From positions 1-7,319 of the forward strand of contig JAUVOS010000123.1 of assembly GCA_030599055.1 (NCBI GenBank): a stretch of DNA of 7,319 bases, written 5' to 3'. Of this stretch, positions 1 through 6,290 are shown piece by piece. The stretch is from Lutibacter sp. Its GTDB lineage: Bacteria > Bacteroidota > Bacteroidia > Flavobacteriales > Flavobacteriaceae. The notes below the pieces were generated by a model. It searched no databases. It saw only the letters and a program-made list of their open reading frames with translations, and was not told the origin of the DNA. The first letter of the stretch is position 1; each line of letters starts with the position of its first letter. The translations under genes and the position numbers were made by a program.

Positions 1-1316
1 CTCGACTGGTAATTGGTGCTCGTTCTGCACTATTTTTACCCTTTAGTAATTTGGGTTTAATTGTAGTTGATGAAGAACACGAAACATCCTATAAACAACA
101 CGATCCGGCACCGAGATACCATGCGCGTGATGCAGCTATTGTGTTAGCCAAACAAATGAAAGCAAAGTTGTTGATGGGAACCGCTACACCGAGTATTGAA
201 ACCTATAATAACATTGAAAAAGGTAAGTATGCTTTGGTCACTTTAAACGAACGTTTTGGAAAAGCATTATTACCTGAAGTAGAGTTGGTTAATTTAACCG
301 ACACCTATCGTAAAAAAAGAATGATGGGGCATTTTTCGCAGCGTTTACAAAGCGCAATGCAGGAAGCATTACAAAATAAAGAACAGATAATTTTATTTCA
401 AAACCGACGTGGTTATGCTCCCATTGTGGAGTGTAATTCTTGTGGAGTTTCACCGCAATGTCCGAATTGTGATGTTAGTTTGACCTATCATAAATTTCAA
501 AAGGAATTACGTTGTCATTATTGTGGTTTTGCGGCACCTATGCCTATTGAATGTCCGGCTTGTCATAACCCAGCATTAAGTACTAAAGGTTTTGGAACAC
601 AACAACTTGAGTCGGAAGTAAAAGAACTATTTCCCAATTATAAAGTAGGTAGAATGGATTTTGACACTACTCGTGGTAAATATGATTATCATCGTATTAT
701 CAGTTCATTTCAAGCTCAAGAAATTGATATTCTAGTAGGTACGCAAATGCTTTCTAAAGGCTTAGATTTTACAAATGTCTCTTTGGTTGGTGTGATGAAC
801 GCAGATAATATGCTTAATTTTCCTGATTTTAGAGCGCATGAACGTAGTTTTCAAATGTTAGTTCAAGTGTCGGGTAGGGCAGGTAGAGCAGAGAAAAGAG
901 GTAAAGTCATCATTCAAACATTTAATCCATATCATAGAATATTACAACAAGTTACGACTAATAGCTACCAAGAAATGTTTAAGGAACAGTTGGTAGAACG
1001 TTGGCAGTATAAGTATCCTCCTTATTATCGTTTGATAAAAATTACTCTAAAACACAAAGATTACAACCGAGTAGATCAAGCTTCAGATTGGTTGGGAAAA
1101 TCCCTTCGAAATCATTTTAAAGATTGGGTTTTAGGACCTACTTCACCTGCAATTGGTCGCGTTCGTAATTTGTATATAAAAGATTTGATACTAAAATTTC
1201 CCTTAGATCAGTCAATTTCTACCGTAAAAAAACAACTTCAAAAAATTAAAAACCATTTCCAATCTATTGGCGAATATCGCAGTATTCGTTTTAATTTGGA
1301 TGTGGATAGTTATTAG
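1..1316 (+). CDS. priA: Primosomal protein N' (replication-restart helicase PriA), C-terminal part; 5' end outside window
   Basis: PriA is a 3'-to-5' superfamily 2 DNA helicase that recognises stalled forks and D-loops and reloads the replicative helicase. The frame is open from base 3, giving 437 visible residues; the N-terminal DNA-binding region and Walker A lie upstream of the window. The visible part starts inside the ATPase domain, where GARSALFLPFSNLGL precedes the DEEH Walker B box (visible residues 23-26). GTATPS (motif III) is at 59-64. A zinc-binding insert follows with eight cysteines in four CxxC pairs (144/147, 153/156, 171/174, 184/187), a PriA hallmark. Motif V is GTQMLSKGLDF (246-256) and motif VI is QVSGRAGR (288-295). 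The remaining C-terminal region and the TAG stop look intact. No internal disruption is visible. The downstream gene is convergent. Identification is very secure; only the missing 5' part limits the call. Confidence 0.97.
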   Translation, partial: RLVIGARSALFLPFSNLGLIVVDEEHETSYKQHDPAPRYHARDAAIVLAKQMKAKLLMGTATPSIETYNNIEKGKYALVTLNERFGKALLPEVELVNLTDTYRKKRMMGHFSQRLQSAMQEALQNKEQIILFQNRRGYAPIVECNSCGVSPQCPNCDVSLTYHKFQKELRCHYCGFAAPMPIECPACHNPALSTKGFGTQQLESEVKELFPNYKVGRMDFDTTRGKYDYHRIISSFQAQEIDILVGTQMLSKGLDFTNVSLVGVMNADNMLNFPDFRAHERSFQMLVQVSGRAGRAEKRGKVIIQTFNPYHRILQQVTTNSYQEMFKEQLVERWQYKYPPYYRLIKITLKHKDYNRVDQASDWLGKSLRNHFKDWVLGPTSPAIGRVRNLYIKDLILKFPLDQSISTVKKQLQKIKNHFQSIGEYRSIRFNLDVDSY

Positions 1317-1321
1317 GGTTT

Positions 1322-1356
1322 AAAGTTCAAAGTTCAAAGTTCAAAGTTCAAAGTTC
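1322..1356. repeat. Tandem heptamer repeat, 5 x AAAGTTC
   Basis: Five perfect head-to-tail copies of the 7-base unit AAAGTTC begin 6 bases after the priA stop codon, with a partial sixth copy (AA) before the run breaks. Three units make 21 bases, so if translated the array would encode a seven-residue repeat (KVQSSKF), but no start codon or sensible frame uses it here. From general familiarity, similar AAAGTTC runs occur between genes in Bacteroidota genomes; their function is not known to me. It is probably variable in copy number through slipped-strand replication. Confidence 0.93.
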
Positions 1357-1429
1357 AATGTTTTGTCTATTACACTTTAATACATAAAAAAAAAACAATT
1401 AATTTTTATAAGTTTTTGAATTCCAATAA

Positions 1430-1440
1430 ACCTACTAGGT
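1430..1440. repeat. Short palindrome ACCTACTAGGT
   Basis: Two 5-base arms (ACCTA and TAGGT) flank a single central C, with AA before and CTTT after. Short palindromes with an ACCT...AGGT core next to T-rich DNA are familiar between flavobacterial genes and may be weak terminators or remnants of interspersed repeats. The stem is too short and its loop too tight to call a terminator. Confidence 0.4.
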
Positions 1441-1511
1441 CTTTATACAAATAGTTTGTTTTTAGTTATTTAATGAAACATATCTGTTTTTTGTCATGTA
1501 CTAAACTATTA

Positions 1512-1543
1512 CACCTTAACCCTTAACCGATTAAATTAAGGTG
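1512..1543. terminator. Possible weak terminator hairpin at the end of the CD225-DUF2752 operon
   Basis: CACCTTAA (1512-1519) and TTAAGGTG (1536-1543) form perfect 8-base inverted arms around a 16-base loop. The right arm contains the stop codon of the DUF2752 gene. The inner CCTTAAC direct repeat offers alternative pairings. No T tract follows on either strand, so this is at best a weak or factor-assisted terminator, and it may be a chance product of the repeated CCTTAA words. Confidence 0.25.
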
Positions 1544-1937
1544 CTAAAAAGTGAAATGCATCATAGGGTAAATTTCGAAGTATCCAAAAAATAAGTACAA
1601 GTATCAAGACTACAATGGGCGCTTTGGACCTATCTAAAATACTTTGGTAATTTGTTTGTAGAATACTATTAATAACTTTTGTAGCATAATGGTACATAAT
1701 CAAAATAACAGCTGGAAAAAAAAGAAAATTACTTTTAAAAACGGCAACTATATCAAAATGTAGCAAAGCGTGAGTAGCCCGTTGACTACCACAACCCGGA
1801 CAATAAAGACCTGTAGTTGCGTGCAACGGACATTTAGGAAATAGCAAATTGTTTATAGGGTCGTATTTAAAATACAAATACCCTAAAATAGTTAAAGCTA
1901 TAAAAGCTAGAATCAGTTTTATATATTTCTTCTGCAA
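1536..1937 (-). CDS. DUF2752 family membrane protein
   Basis: A 133-residue integral membrane protein of unknown function. The family signature is clear: CP at 36-37, then TGLYCPGCGSQRA (42-54), so Cys36, Cys46 and Cys49 are conserved and could bind a metal or form a disulfide near the membrane surface. Hydrophobic segments lie at about 7-23, 67-84 and 107-121, and the protein ends with the usual RNLP...LAP tail. Length fits the family. The start is TTG: the frame has an in-frame TAA 18 bases upstream, no ATG in between, and the first internal Met is residue 81, inside the second membrane segment. The start lies 7 bases after the stop of the CD225-like gene, so translation is probably coupled. 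Family membership is confident; a biochemical role cannot be inferred. Confidence 0.88.
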   Translation of the reverse strand: MQKKYIKLILAFIALTILGYLYFKYDPINNLLFPKCPLHATTGLYCPGCGSQRATHALLHFDIVAVFKSNFLFFPAVILIMYHYATKVINSILQTNYQSILDRSKAPIVVLILVLIFWILRNLPYDAFHFLAP

Positions 1938-1944
1938 ATTAGGA

Positions 1945-2247
1945 CTATTGTGTGCTTACACCGGCTATAATTGCTACGCCAAAAATTGCTAAATAAGCGA
2001 CTAGTACAACAACACCGGCGATTAATCCCCATATCATAAATTGTTTCGCTTGTTTTGAAGTGCTTTCAGCTCCTGCATAATCACCAGCATCAAACTTTGA
2101 ATTAACTTGTGAAGCAAAAACAATACCCACTATACCTAGAGGTAAACAACAAAAAATTGTGACTAAAATTGATTCTACTAAGTAGTTTTTTGGTCGTACA
2201 CTTTGATTTGTTGTATGACTTACTTCAGGATTTAATTGATCAGACAT
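1945..2247 (-). CDS. CD225/dispanin-like two-helix membrane protein
   Basis: A 100-residue protein with a polar N-terminal tail (1-18), then PKNYL (19-23) leading into a first hydrophobic segment (about 24-46) that contains FCCLPLGIVGIVFA with adjacent Cys33-Cys34. A short polar loop with the GD pair (55-56), repeated Ala/Ser and AKQ (67-69) leads to a second transmembrane helix (about 71-96). This arrangement is the CD225/dispanin pattern, the family that includes vertebrate IFITM proteins. Bacterial members are common and mostly uncharacterised; similarity to IFITM does not show an antiviral role. The gene starts at ATG, about 23 bases after a predicted transcription start, and is the first gene of an operon with the DUF2752 gene. 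In IFITM proteins the paired cysteines are acylated; whether that occurs here is unknown. Confidence 0.86.
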   Translation of the reverse strand: MSDQLNPEVSHTTNQSVRPKNYLVESILVTIFCCLPLGIVGIVFASQVNSKFDAGDYAGAESTSKQAKQFMIWGLIAGVVVLVAYLAIFGVAIIAGVSTQ

Positions 2248-2276
2248 TTATCGTATAGTATTAGGTTAGTATGTGT

Positions 2277-2308
2277 CAAATATAGTGTTTTATTGACATA
2301 ATATGAAA
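2277..2308 (-). promoter_or_regulatory. Predicted Bacteroidota-type promoter of the CD225-DUF2752 operon
   Basis: Read leftward, TATATTTG (2284-2277) matches the Bacteroidota -7 consensus TAnnTTTG exactly. Twenty bases upstream is TTTC (2308-2305), one mismatch from the -33 element TTTG. Transcription would begin near 2270, leaving a leader of roughly 23 bases before the ATG at 2247. The -7 match is good and the -33 match is weak. Confidence 0.55.
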
Positions 2309-2566
2309 AGTTTAAAGACAGATTATATTTATTCAGTCTAAAATTATTGAATTAAAAAGATCATTATTTGTAAAGAATCAATTAGTGTTCGAATATTTCC
2401 AGATTTCACAGAAATTACTCCTAATACTTCTGTGTAGATTTATGTGTTCAGTGGCTTCAGTATTAGAAATATGGGTAAACAGTTGAAATATATTTTTAAA
2501 AAGTTTTTAACGAAAACGTTTGAGTTTAATACTTAAAAAAGAATTAACAAACGAAACGGCATATCC

Positions 2567-2578
2567 TGATAAAAATCA
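2567..2578. promoter_or_regulatory. FNR/CRP-family-like operator, TGAT-N4-ATCA
   Basis: TGATAAAAATCA is a perfect TGAT-N4-ATCA dyad, the core of the classical FNR box TTGAT-N4-ATCAA; the outermost positions (C and T here) do not match. It ends 2 bases before the predicted -33 element of the nifJ promoter. If transcription starts about 7 bases after the centre of the -7 box (near 2614), the dyad centre (2572.5) sits near -41.5, the usual class II activator position for FNR and CRP proteins. The TSS is estimated, and the regulator is not in this window. Confidence 0.45.
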
Positions 2579-2580
2579 TA

Positions 2581-2610
2581 TTGTTTACTCGTTTTATAAT
2601 TGTACTTTTG
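2581..2610 (+). promoter_or_regulatory. Predicted Bacteroidota-type promoter of nifJ
   Basis: TTG (2581-2583), a 19-base spacer and TACTTTTG (2603-2610) match the Bacteroidota housekeeping promoter pattern (TTG...TAnnTTTG), with the -7 element exact. It lies about 55 bases upstream of the chosen nifJ start. The leader between it and the gene has no Shine-Dalgarno sequence at a useful distance from the ATG, as is usual in this phylum. Confidence 0.7.
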
Positions 2611-2664
2611 TACGCTTGAAAAAGAGAAGCTATTTTTTATTTGAAAACGATTAATTTATTAAAT

Positions 2665-5600
2665 ATGAAGAAATTTCCAAAATTGATTTTAGACGGTAAT
2701 GAAGCCGTAGCACGTATAGCACATAAAACCAATGAGGTTTGTGCTATTTATCCAATTACGCCTTCATCTCCGATGGGAGAACACGCAGAGGCATACAGTG
2801 CTAAAAACATGACAAACGTGTATGGCGATATACCAAATGTTATAGAGATGCAAAGTGAAGGTGGTGCCGCAGGTGCACTTCATGGTAGTTTGCAAGGTGG
2901 TGCATTGACTACAACATTTACAGCTTCGCAAGGTTTGTTGTTAATGATTCCAAGTATGTATAAAATTGCGGGTGAATTATTACCAACGGTACTACATGTA
3001 GCAGCACGTACATTGGCTACACATGCTTTGTCAATTTTCGGAGACCATTCCGATGTAATGGCAACTCGTCAAACAGGTTTTGCCATGCTATTTGGTGGAT
3101 CGGTACAAGAAGCACAAGATTTTGCTTTAATAACACAAGTAGCCACTTTAAAATCTAGAATTCCTTTTTTAAACATTTTTGAAGGTTTCCGTACTTCACA
3201 TGAAATTCAAAAAATAGATGGTATTCCAGATGATATTATTTCAGAAATGATGCCTTTTGATAAGGTAATGGAACATAGAGAACGTGCTTTAAATCCAAAA
3301 AATCCGGTACTTCGCGGAACAGCACAAAACCCGGATGTGTTTTTCCAAGCACGTGAAGCAGCAAACTTATATTTTGATCAAACACCAGCTATTGTTCAAG
3401 AAACAATGGATGAGTTCTACAAACACACAGGTCGTAAATATGAATTATTTGATTATATAGGACATCCAGAAGCTGAAAGAGTAGTTATTCTTATGGGATC
3501 TGGTGCAGGTCCAGTACGTGAGACTATCGACACAATGGTTTCTAATGGAGAAAAGGTAGGAGCAATGATTATTCGTTTGTACCGTCCATTTGATATGGAA
3601 TATTTCATGAATAAACTACCGAGTACTGTAAAGAAAATTGCCGTGATGGATCGTACTAAAGAGTCCGGAGCAATTGGAGATCCTGTTTATTTGGATGTAG
3701 TAACTGCTTTTGTAGAAAGTGGAAAAGCCATGCCACAAATTGTAGGTGGACGTTATGGATTGTCATCTAAAGAGTTTACACCAGCTATGGTAAAAGCCAT
3801 CTATGACAATTTAGATAGGGAAACTCCAAAAAATCACTTTACGGTTGGTATTATTGATGATATTACTAAAACCCATTTAGAAATAGGAGAAACTTTCCAA
3901 ACTAAGAAAACTACTTTTAACAGTATGTTCTACGGTTTAGGTTCTGATGGTACTGTTAGTGCTAATAAAAATTCTATTAAAATAATTGGAGATACAACAG
4001 ATGGGTATGCGCAAGGTTATTTTGTATATGACTCAAATAAAGCGGGTTCACAAACTATTTCGCATTTACGTTTCGGACCTGATCCAATTAACTCTACCTA
4101 TTTAATTAACGCCGCAGATTTTGTAGCTTGTCATCAATACAATTATATCGAAAAATACGATATGATTGCTCGAATTAAAAAAGGCGGTACATTCTTATTG
4201 AACTCTCCTTATTCTAAAGATGAGGTTTGGGCACAGTTGCCAACAAGAGCGCAAGAGCAAATTATTGAGAAAGAAGTCAATTTCTATGTAATTGATGCAA
4301 CGAAAGTAGCGCAAGATGCTAAATTAGGTCGTAGAACTAATACTATTTTACAAACTTGTTTCTTCGCTATCTCTGGAATCCTCCCAAAAGAGGACGCCAT
4401 CAAGCGTATAAAAGATGCTATTGTAAAATCATATTCTCATAAAGGAGATGCTGTTGTTCAAATGAACTTTAACGGTGTTGATAAAGCGATAGAAAATTTA
4501 TTTAGAGTTGATTATCCAAAACAAGCAACAAGCACTAAAAAATTAAAAGGATTTGTAACGGATGAAGCTACAGATTACGTAAAAGAAGTGTTGGCGATGT
4601 GTATGGCTGGAAAAGGAGACCAACTACCAGTTGGCGTCTTTTTACCTGATGGTACATTCCCTACAGGAACTACTCAATATCAAAAACGTGATATTGCTGA
4701 CTTTGTTCCTACATGGGATGATAACGAACTTTGTACACAGTGTAATAAATGTGCAATGATTTGTCCACACGGAGCTATTCGAGCAAAAGTGGTGAGCAAT
4801 GAAATTACCGAATCATTCCCTGCGACTTTAACAAGCGTAGCGGCAAAAGGTCGTCCGTTTGATAAAGAAACAGAAAGTTATGTATTGCAAGTTTCTCCTT
4901 ATGACTGTACAGGTTGTAACCTTTGTGTGGCAATTTGTCCGGCAGTAAGTAAAGAAAAAGAGAACTTTAAAGCCATTAACTTACATCCAAAAGCAGATGT
5001 AGCAGCAGTTGAAGCATTAAATTGGGATCATTTCATTAAACTACCAGATTACGATCGTACAAAATTAACGACCAATAATGTCAAAGGAGCACAATTCTTG
5101 AAACCATTATTTGAATTCTCTGGCGCATGTCCAGGTTGTGGTGAAACTCCTTATGTGAAATTATTAACGCAATTATGGGGTGATAATATGTTAATTGCCA
5201 ATGCTACAGGTTGCTCTTCAATTTATGGTGGAAATATGCCGACAACACCTTATACTAAAAATGCAGAAGGTAGAGGCCCGGCATGGGCAAACTCATTGTT
5301 CGAAGATAATGCCGAATTTGGTTTAGGAATACGTTTAGCTTTAAACACGAAGCAAGCCAGAGCTCAAAAATTACTGAATGCGATGAAATCAGAAATAGGA
5401 GTTGATTTAGTAACGGCTATTTTAGAGAATGAAGAAAGAGATGAGGCGAGCAAAGCAGTTCAGTTTGATAATATTGACAAATTAAATGTCTTATTAGAAA
5501 AATCAAATGATAAAAACGCTAAAGAACTACTCTCTTTAACAGATAATTTAGGTAGAAAGCACATGTGGATACTAGGTGGTGACGGCTGGGCTTATGATAT

Positions 5601-6192
5601 TGGATTTGGCGGTTTAGATCATGTTTTTTCATCGGGTGAGAATGTTAATATCTTGGTGATGGATACAGAGGTTTATTCTAATACAGGTGGTCAAGCATCT
5701 AAAGCGACTCCAATCGGAGCCAGTGCAAAATTTGCAATTGGTGGTAAGAAAGTTGGTAAAAAAGATCTTGCTTTACAAGCCGTTTCTTACGGTAATGTAT
5801 ATGTTGCGCAAGTAGCTTCAGGAGCCAAAGACGCACATACAGTCAAAGCATTTCAAGAAGCAGCTGCTTACGACGGACCTTCATTAATCATTGCTTATTC
5901 ACATTGTATTGAGCACGGTTATGATATGGGAATGGGAGCAGAGCACCAAAAAATAGCCGTTGAAACTGGTTATTGGCCATTGTTCCGTTTTAATCCGGAT
6001 AATGCAAAAGGTAAGAAGTTTAGAGTAGATTCTAAAAAACCTGTAGGCAATATAGAAGATTTCATGTATAAAGAAGCACGTTTTGTTCGTGTAAAGAAAA
6101 TGGATGAAAAATTTGCTGCACAATTATTAGAAAAAGCGCAAGAAGGTGTTGATGATAAATGGGAACGCTTACAGATATTTAGTAATCTATAG
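2665..6192 (+). CDS. nifJ: Pyruvate:ferredoxin (flavodoxin) oxidoreductase, single-chain homodimeric type
   Basis: Converts pyruvate and CoA to acetyl-CoA and CO2 while reducing ferredoxin or flavodoxin, in the cytoplasm. From the ATG it has 1175 residues, the usual length. The N-terminal domain carries YPITPSSPM (Thr32), Glu65 and HVAART (Arg115), the pyruvate/thiamine site. The CoA-binding-type domain (about 265-365), gamma-like domain (about 425-625) and EKR region follow, the last reading QKR (673-675). Two [4Fe-4S] motifs are CTQCNKCAMICP (Cys690, 693, 696, 700) and CTGCNLCVAICP (Cys748, 751, 754, 758). Proximal-cluster ligands are Cys822, Cys825, Cys850 and Cys1081; CPGCGE supplies catalytic Glu827; GDGW (Asp973) to NTGGQ (1006-1010) binds Mg-thiamine diphosphate. 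It lacks the C-terminal extension of the Desulfovibrio africanus enzyme. An in-frame TTG at 2641 would add eight residues; the ATG fits the family N-terminus better. It is monocistronic: own promoter and terminator. Confidence 0.97.
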   Translation: MKKFPKLILDGNEAVARIAHKTNEVCAIYPITPSSPMGEHAEAYSAKNMTNVYGDIPNVIEMQSEGGAAGALHGSLQGGALTTTFTASQGLLLMIPSMYKIAGELLPTVLHVAARTLATHALSIFGDHSDVMATRQTGFAMLFGGSVQEAQDFALITQVATLKSRIPFLNIFEGFRTSHEIQKIDGIPDDIISEMMPFDKVMEHRERALNPKNPVLRGTAQNPDVFFQAREAANLYFDQTPAIVQETMDEFYKHTGRKYELFDYIGHPEAERVVILMGSGAGPVRETIDTMVSNGEKVGAMIIRLYRPFDMEYFMNKLPSTVKKIAVMDRTKESGAIGDPVYLDVVTAFVESGKAMPQIVGGRYGLSSKEFTPAMVKAIYDNLDRETPKNHFTVGIIDDITKTHLEIGETFQTKKTTFNSMFYGLGSDGTVSANKNSIKIIGDTTDGYAQGYFVYDSNKAGSQTISHLRFGPDPINSTYLINAADFVACHQYNYIEKYDMIARIKKGGTFLLNSPYSKDEVWAQLPTRAQEQIIEKEVNFYVIDATKVAQDAKLGRRTNTILQTCFFAISGILPKEDAIKRIKDAIVKSYSHKGDAVVQMNFNGVDKAIENLFRVDYPKQATSTKKLKGFVTDEATDYVKEVLAMCMAGKGDQLPVGVFLPDGTFPTGTTQYQKRDIADFVPTWDDNELCTQCNKCAMICPHGAIRAKVVSNEITESFPATLTSVAAKGRPFDKETESYVLQVSPYDCTGCNLCVAICPAVSKEKENFKAINLHPKADVAAVEALNWDHFIKLPDYDRTKLTTNNVKGAQFLKPLFEFSGACPGCGETPYVKLLTQLWGDNMLIANATGCSSIYGGNMPTTPYTKNAEGRGPAWANSLFEDNAEFGLGIRLALNTKQARAQKLLNAMKSEIGVDLVTAILENEERDEASKAVQFDNIDKLNVLLEKSNDKNAKELLSLTDNLGRKHMWILGGDGWAYDIGFGGLDHVFSSGENVNILVMDTEVYSNTGGQASKATPIGASAKFAIGGKKVGKKDLALQAVSYGNVYVAQVASGAKDAHTVKAFQEAAAYDGPSLIIAYSHCIEHGYDMGMGAEHQKIAVETGYWPLFRFNPDNAKGKKFRVDSKKPVGNIEDFMYKEARFVRVKKMDEKFAAQLLEKAQEGVDDKWERLQIFSNL

Positions 6193-6216
6193 TTGGATTA
6201 AATAAATCAAATAATT

Positions 6217-6248
6217 AAAAGAGGCTCAATTTTGAGCCTCTTTTTTTT
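6217..6248 (+). terminator. Strong intrinsic terminator after nifJ
   Basis: GAGGCTCA (6221-6228) and TGAGCCTC (6233-6240) form a perfect 8-base stem with an ATTT loop, followed by eight T residues (6241-6248). AAAA (6217-6220) can pair with the first Ts and extend the stem. It begins 25 bases after the nifJ stop. On the other strand the same hairpin is followed by TTTT and U-rich sequence, so it may also stop transcription of the convergent gph gene. Confidence 0.93.
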
Positions 6249-6290
6249 ATACTATTGTTAAATTTGTAACTAAATTAACTTCTTTTTATA

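Larger units (their letters stand above)
1317..1535. other. Convergent intergenic spacer between priA and the DUF2752 gene
   Basis: This stretch separates two convergent gene ends. It holds the heptamer array near priA, a run of ten A residues (1386-1395), an 11-base palindrome ACCTACTAGGT (1430-1440), and two direct copies of CCTTAAC (1514-1527) that form part of a larger inverted repeat. I see no coding sequence, RNA gene or GC-rich intrinsic terminator with a T tract for either flanking gene. Confidence 0.7.
2248..2664. other. Divergent regulatory spacer between the CD225 operon and nifJ
   Basis: This AT-rich stretch of about 400 bases lies between two divergent transcription units. The left end carries the leftward promoter; the right end carries the nifJ promoter, an FNR-like palindrome and a leader of about 50 bases. 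The middle (about 2310-2560) holds no convincing gene. It has a 7-base inverted repeat CACAGAA/TTCTGTG (2407-2413 and 2428-2434), an 8-base palindrome AAACGTTT (2514-2521), and two similar words, AACGAAAACG (2509-2518) and AAACGAAACG (2549-2558). The longest ATG-started frame I checked in the middle (2471-2536, 21 residues, Lys/Phe-rich) is consistent with chance. I see no riboswitch fold. Confidence 0.65.

Noticed and set aside
1264..1316. Possible truncation of priA before the heptamer array
   Set aside because: The C-terminus continues well beyond motif VI through the expected C-terminal region, consistent with a natural PriA end.
1322..1356. Heptamer array as part of a CRISPR or a coding repeat
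   Set aside because: There are no spacers between units, so it is not CRISPR, and no start codon opens a frame through the array.
1945..2247. CD225 gene as an anti-phage gene on the basis of IFITM similarity
   Set aside because: Bacterial CD225 proteins are widespread, no defence genes are nearby, and family membership alone does not show an antiviral function.
2407..2434. Inverted repeat CACAGAA/TTCTGTG as an operator or hairpin
   Set aside because: The arms are 7 bases with a 14-base loop, no extension and no T tract, and it is far from both predicted promoters; chance is a sufficient explanation.
2471..2536. Small rightward frame of 21 codons starting MGKQLKYIF in the divergent spacer
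   Set aside because: Length is within chance for AT-rich DNA, no promoter or hydrophobic leader pattern fits it, and nothing follows it that would need a leader peptide.
2641..2664. TTG at 2641 as the nifJ start, adding eight residues
   Set aside because: The family N-terminus aligns with the ATG at 2665 (MKKFPKLILDGNEAVA), the extra residues resemble nothing conserved, and ATG is much preferred. The TTG cannot be fully excluded, because a purine-rich AAAGAGAAG lies about 11 bases upstream of it.
5899..6123. Leftward open frame of 74 residues inside the 3' part of nifJ
   Set aside because: It is fully antisense to the conserved thiamine-binding domain of nifJ, has no recognisable motif, and its Phe/Ile/His-rich composition is what the reverse of this coding region gives.
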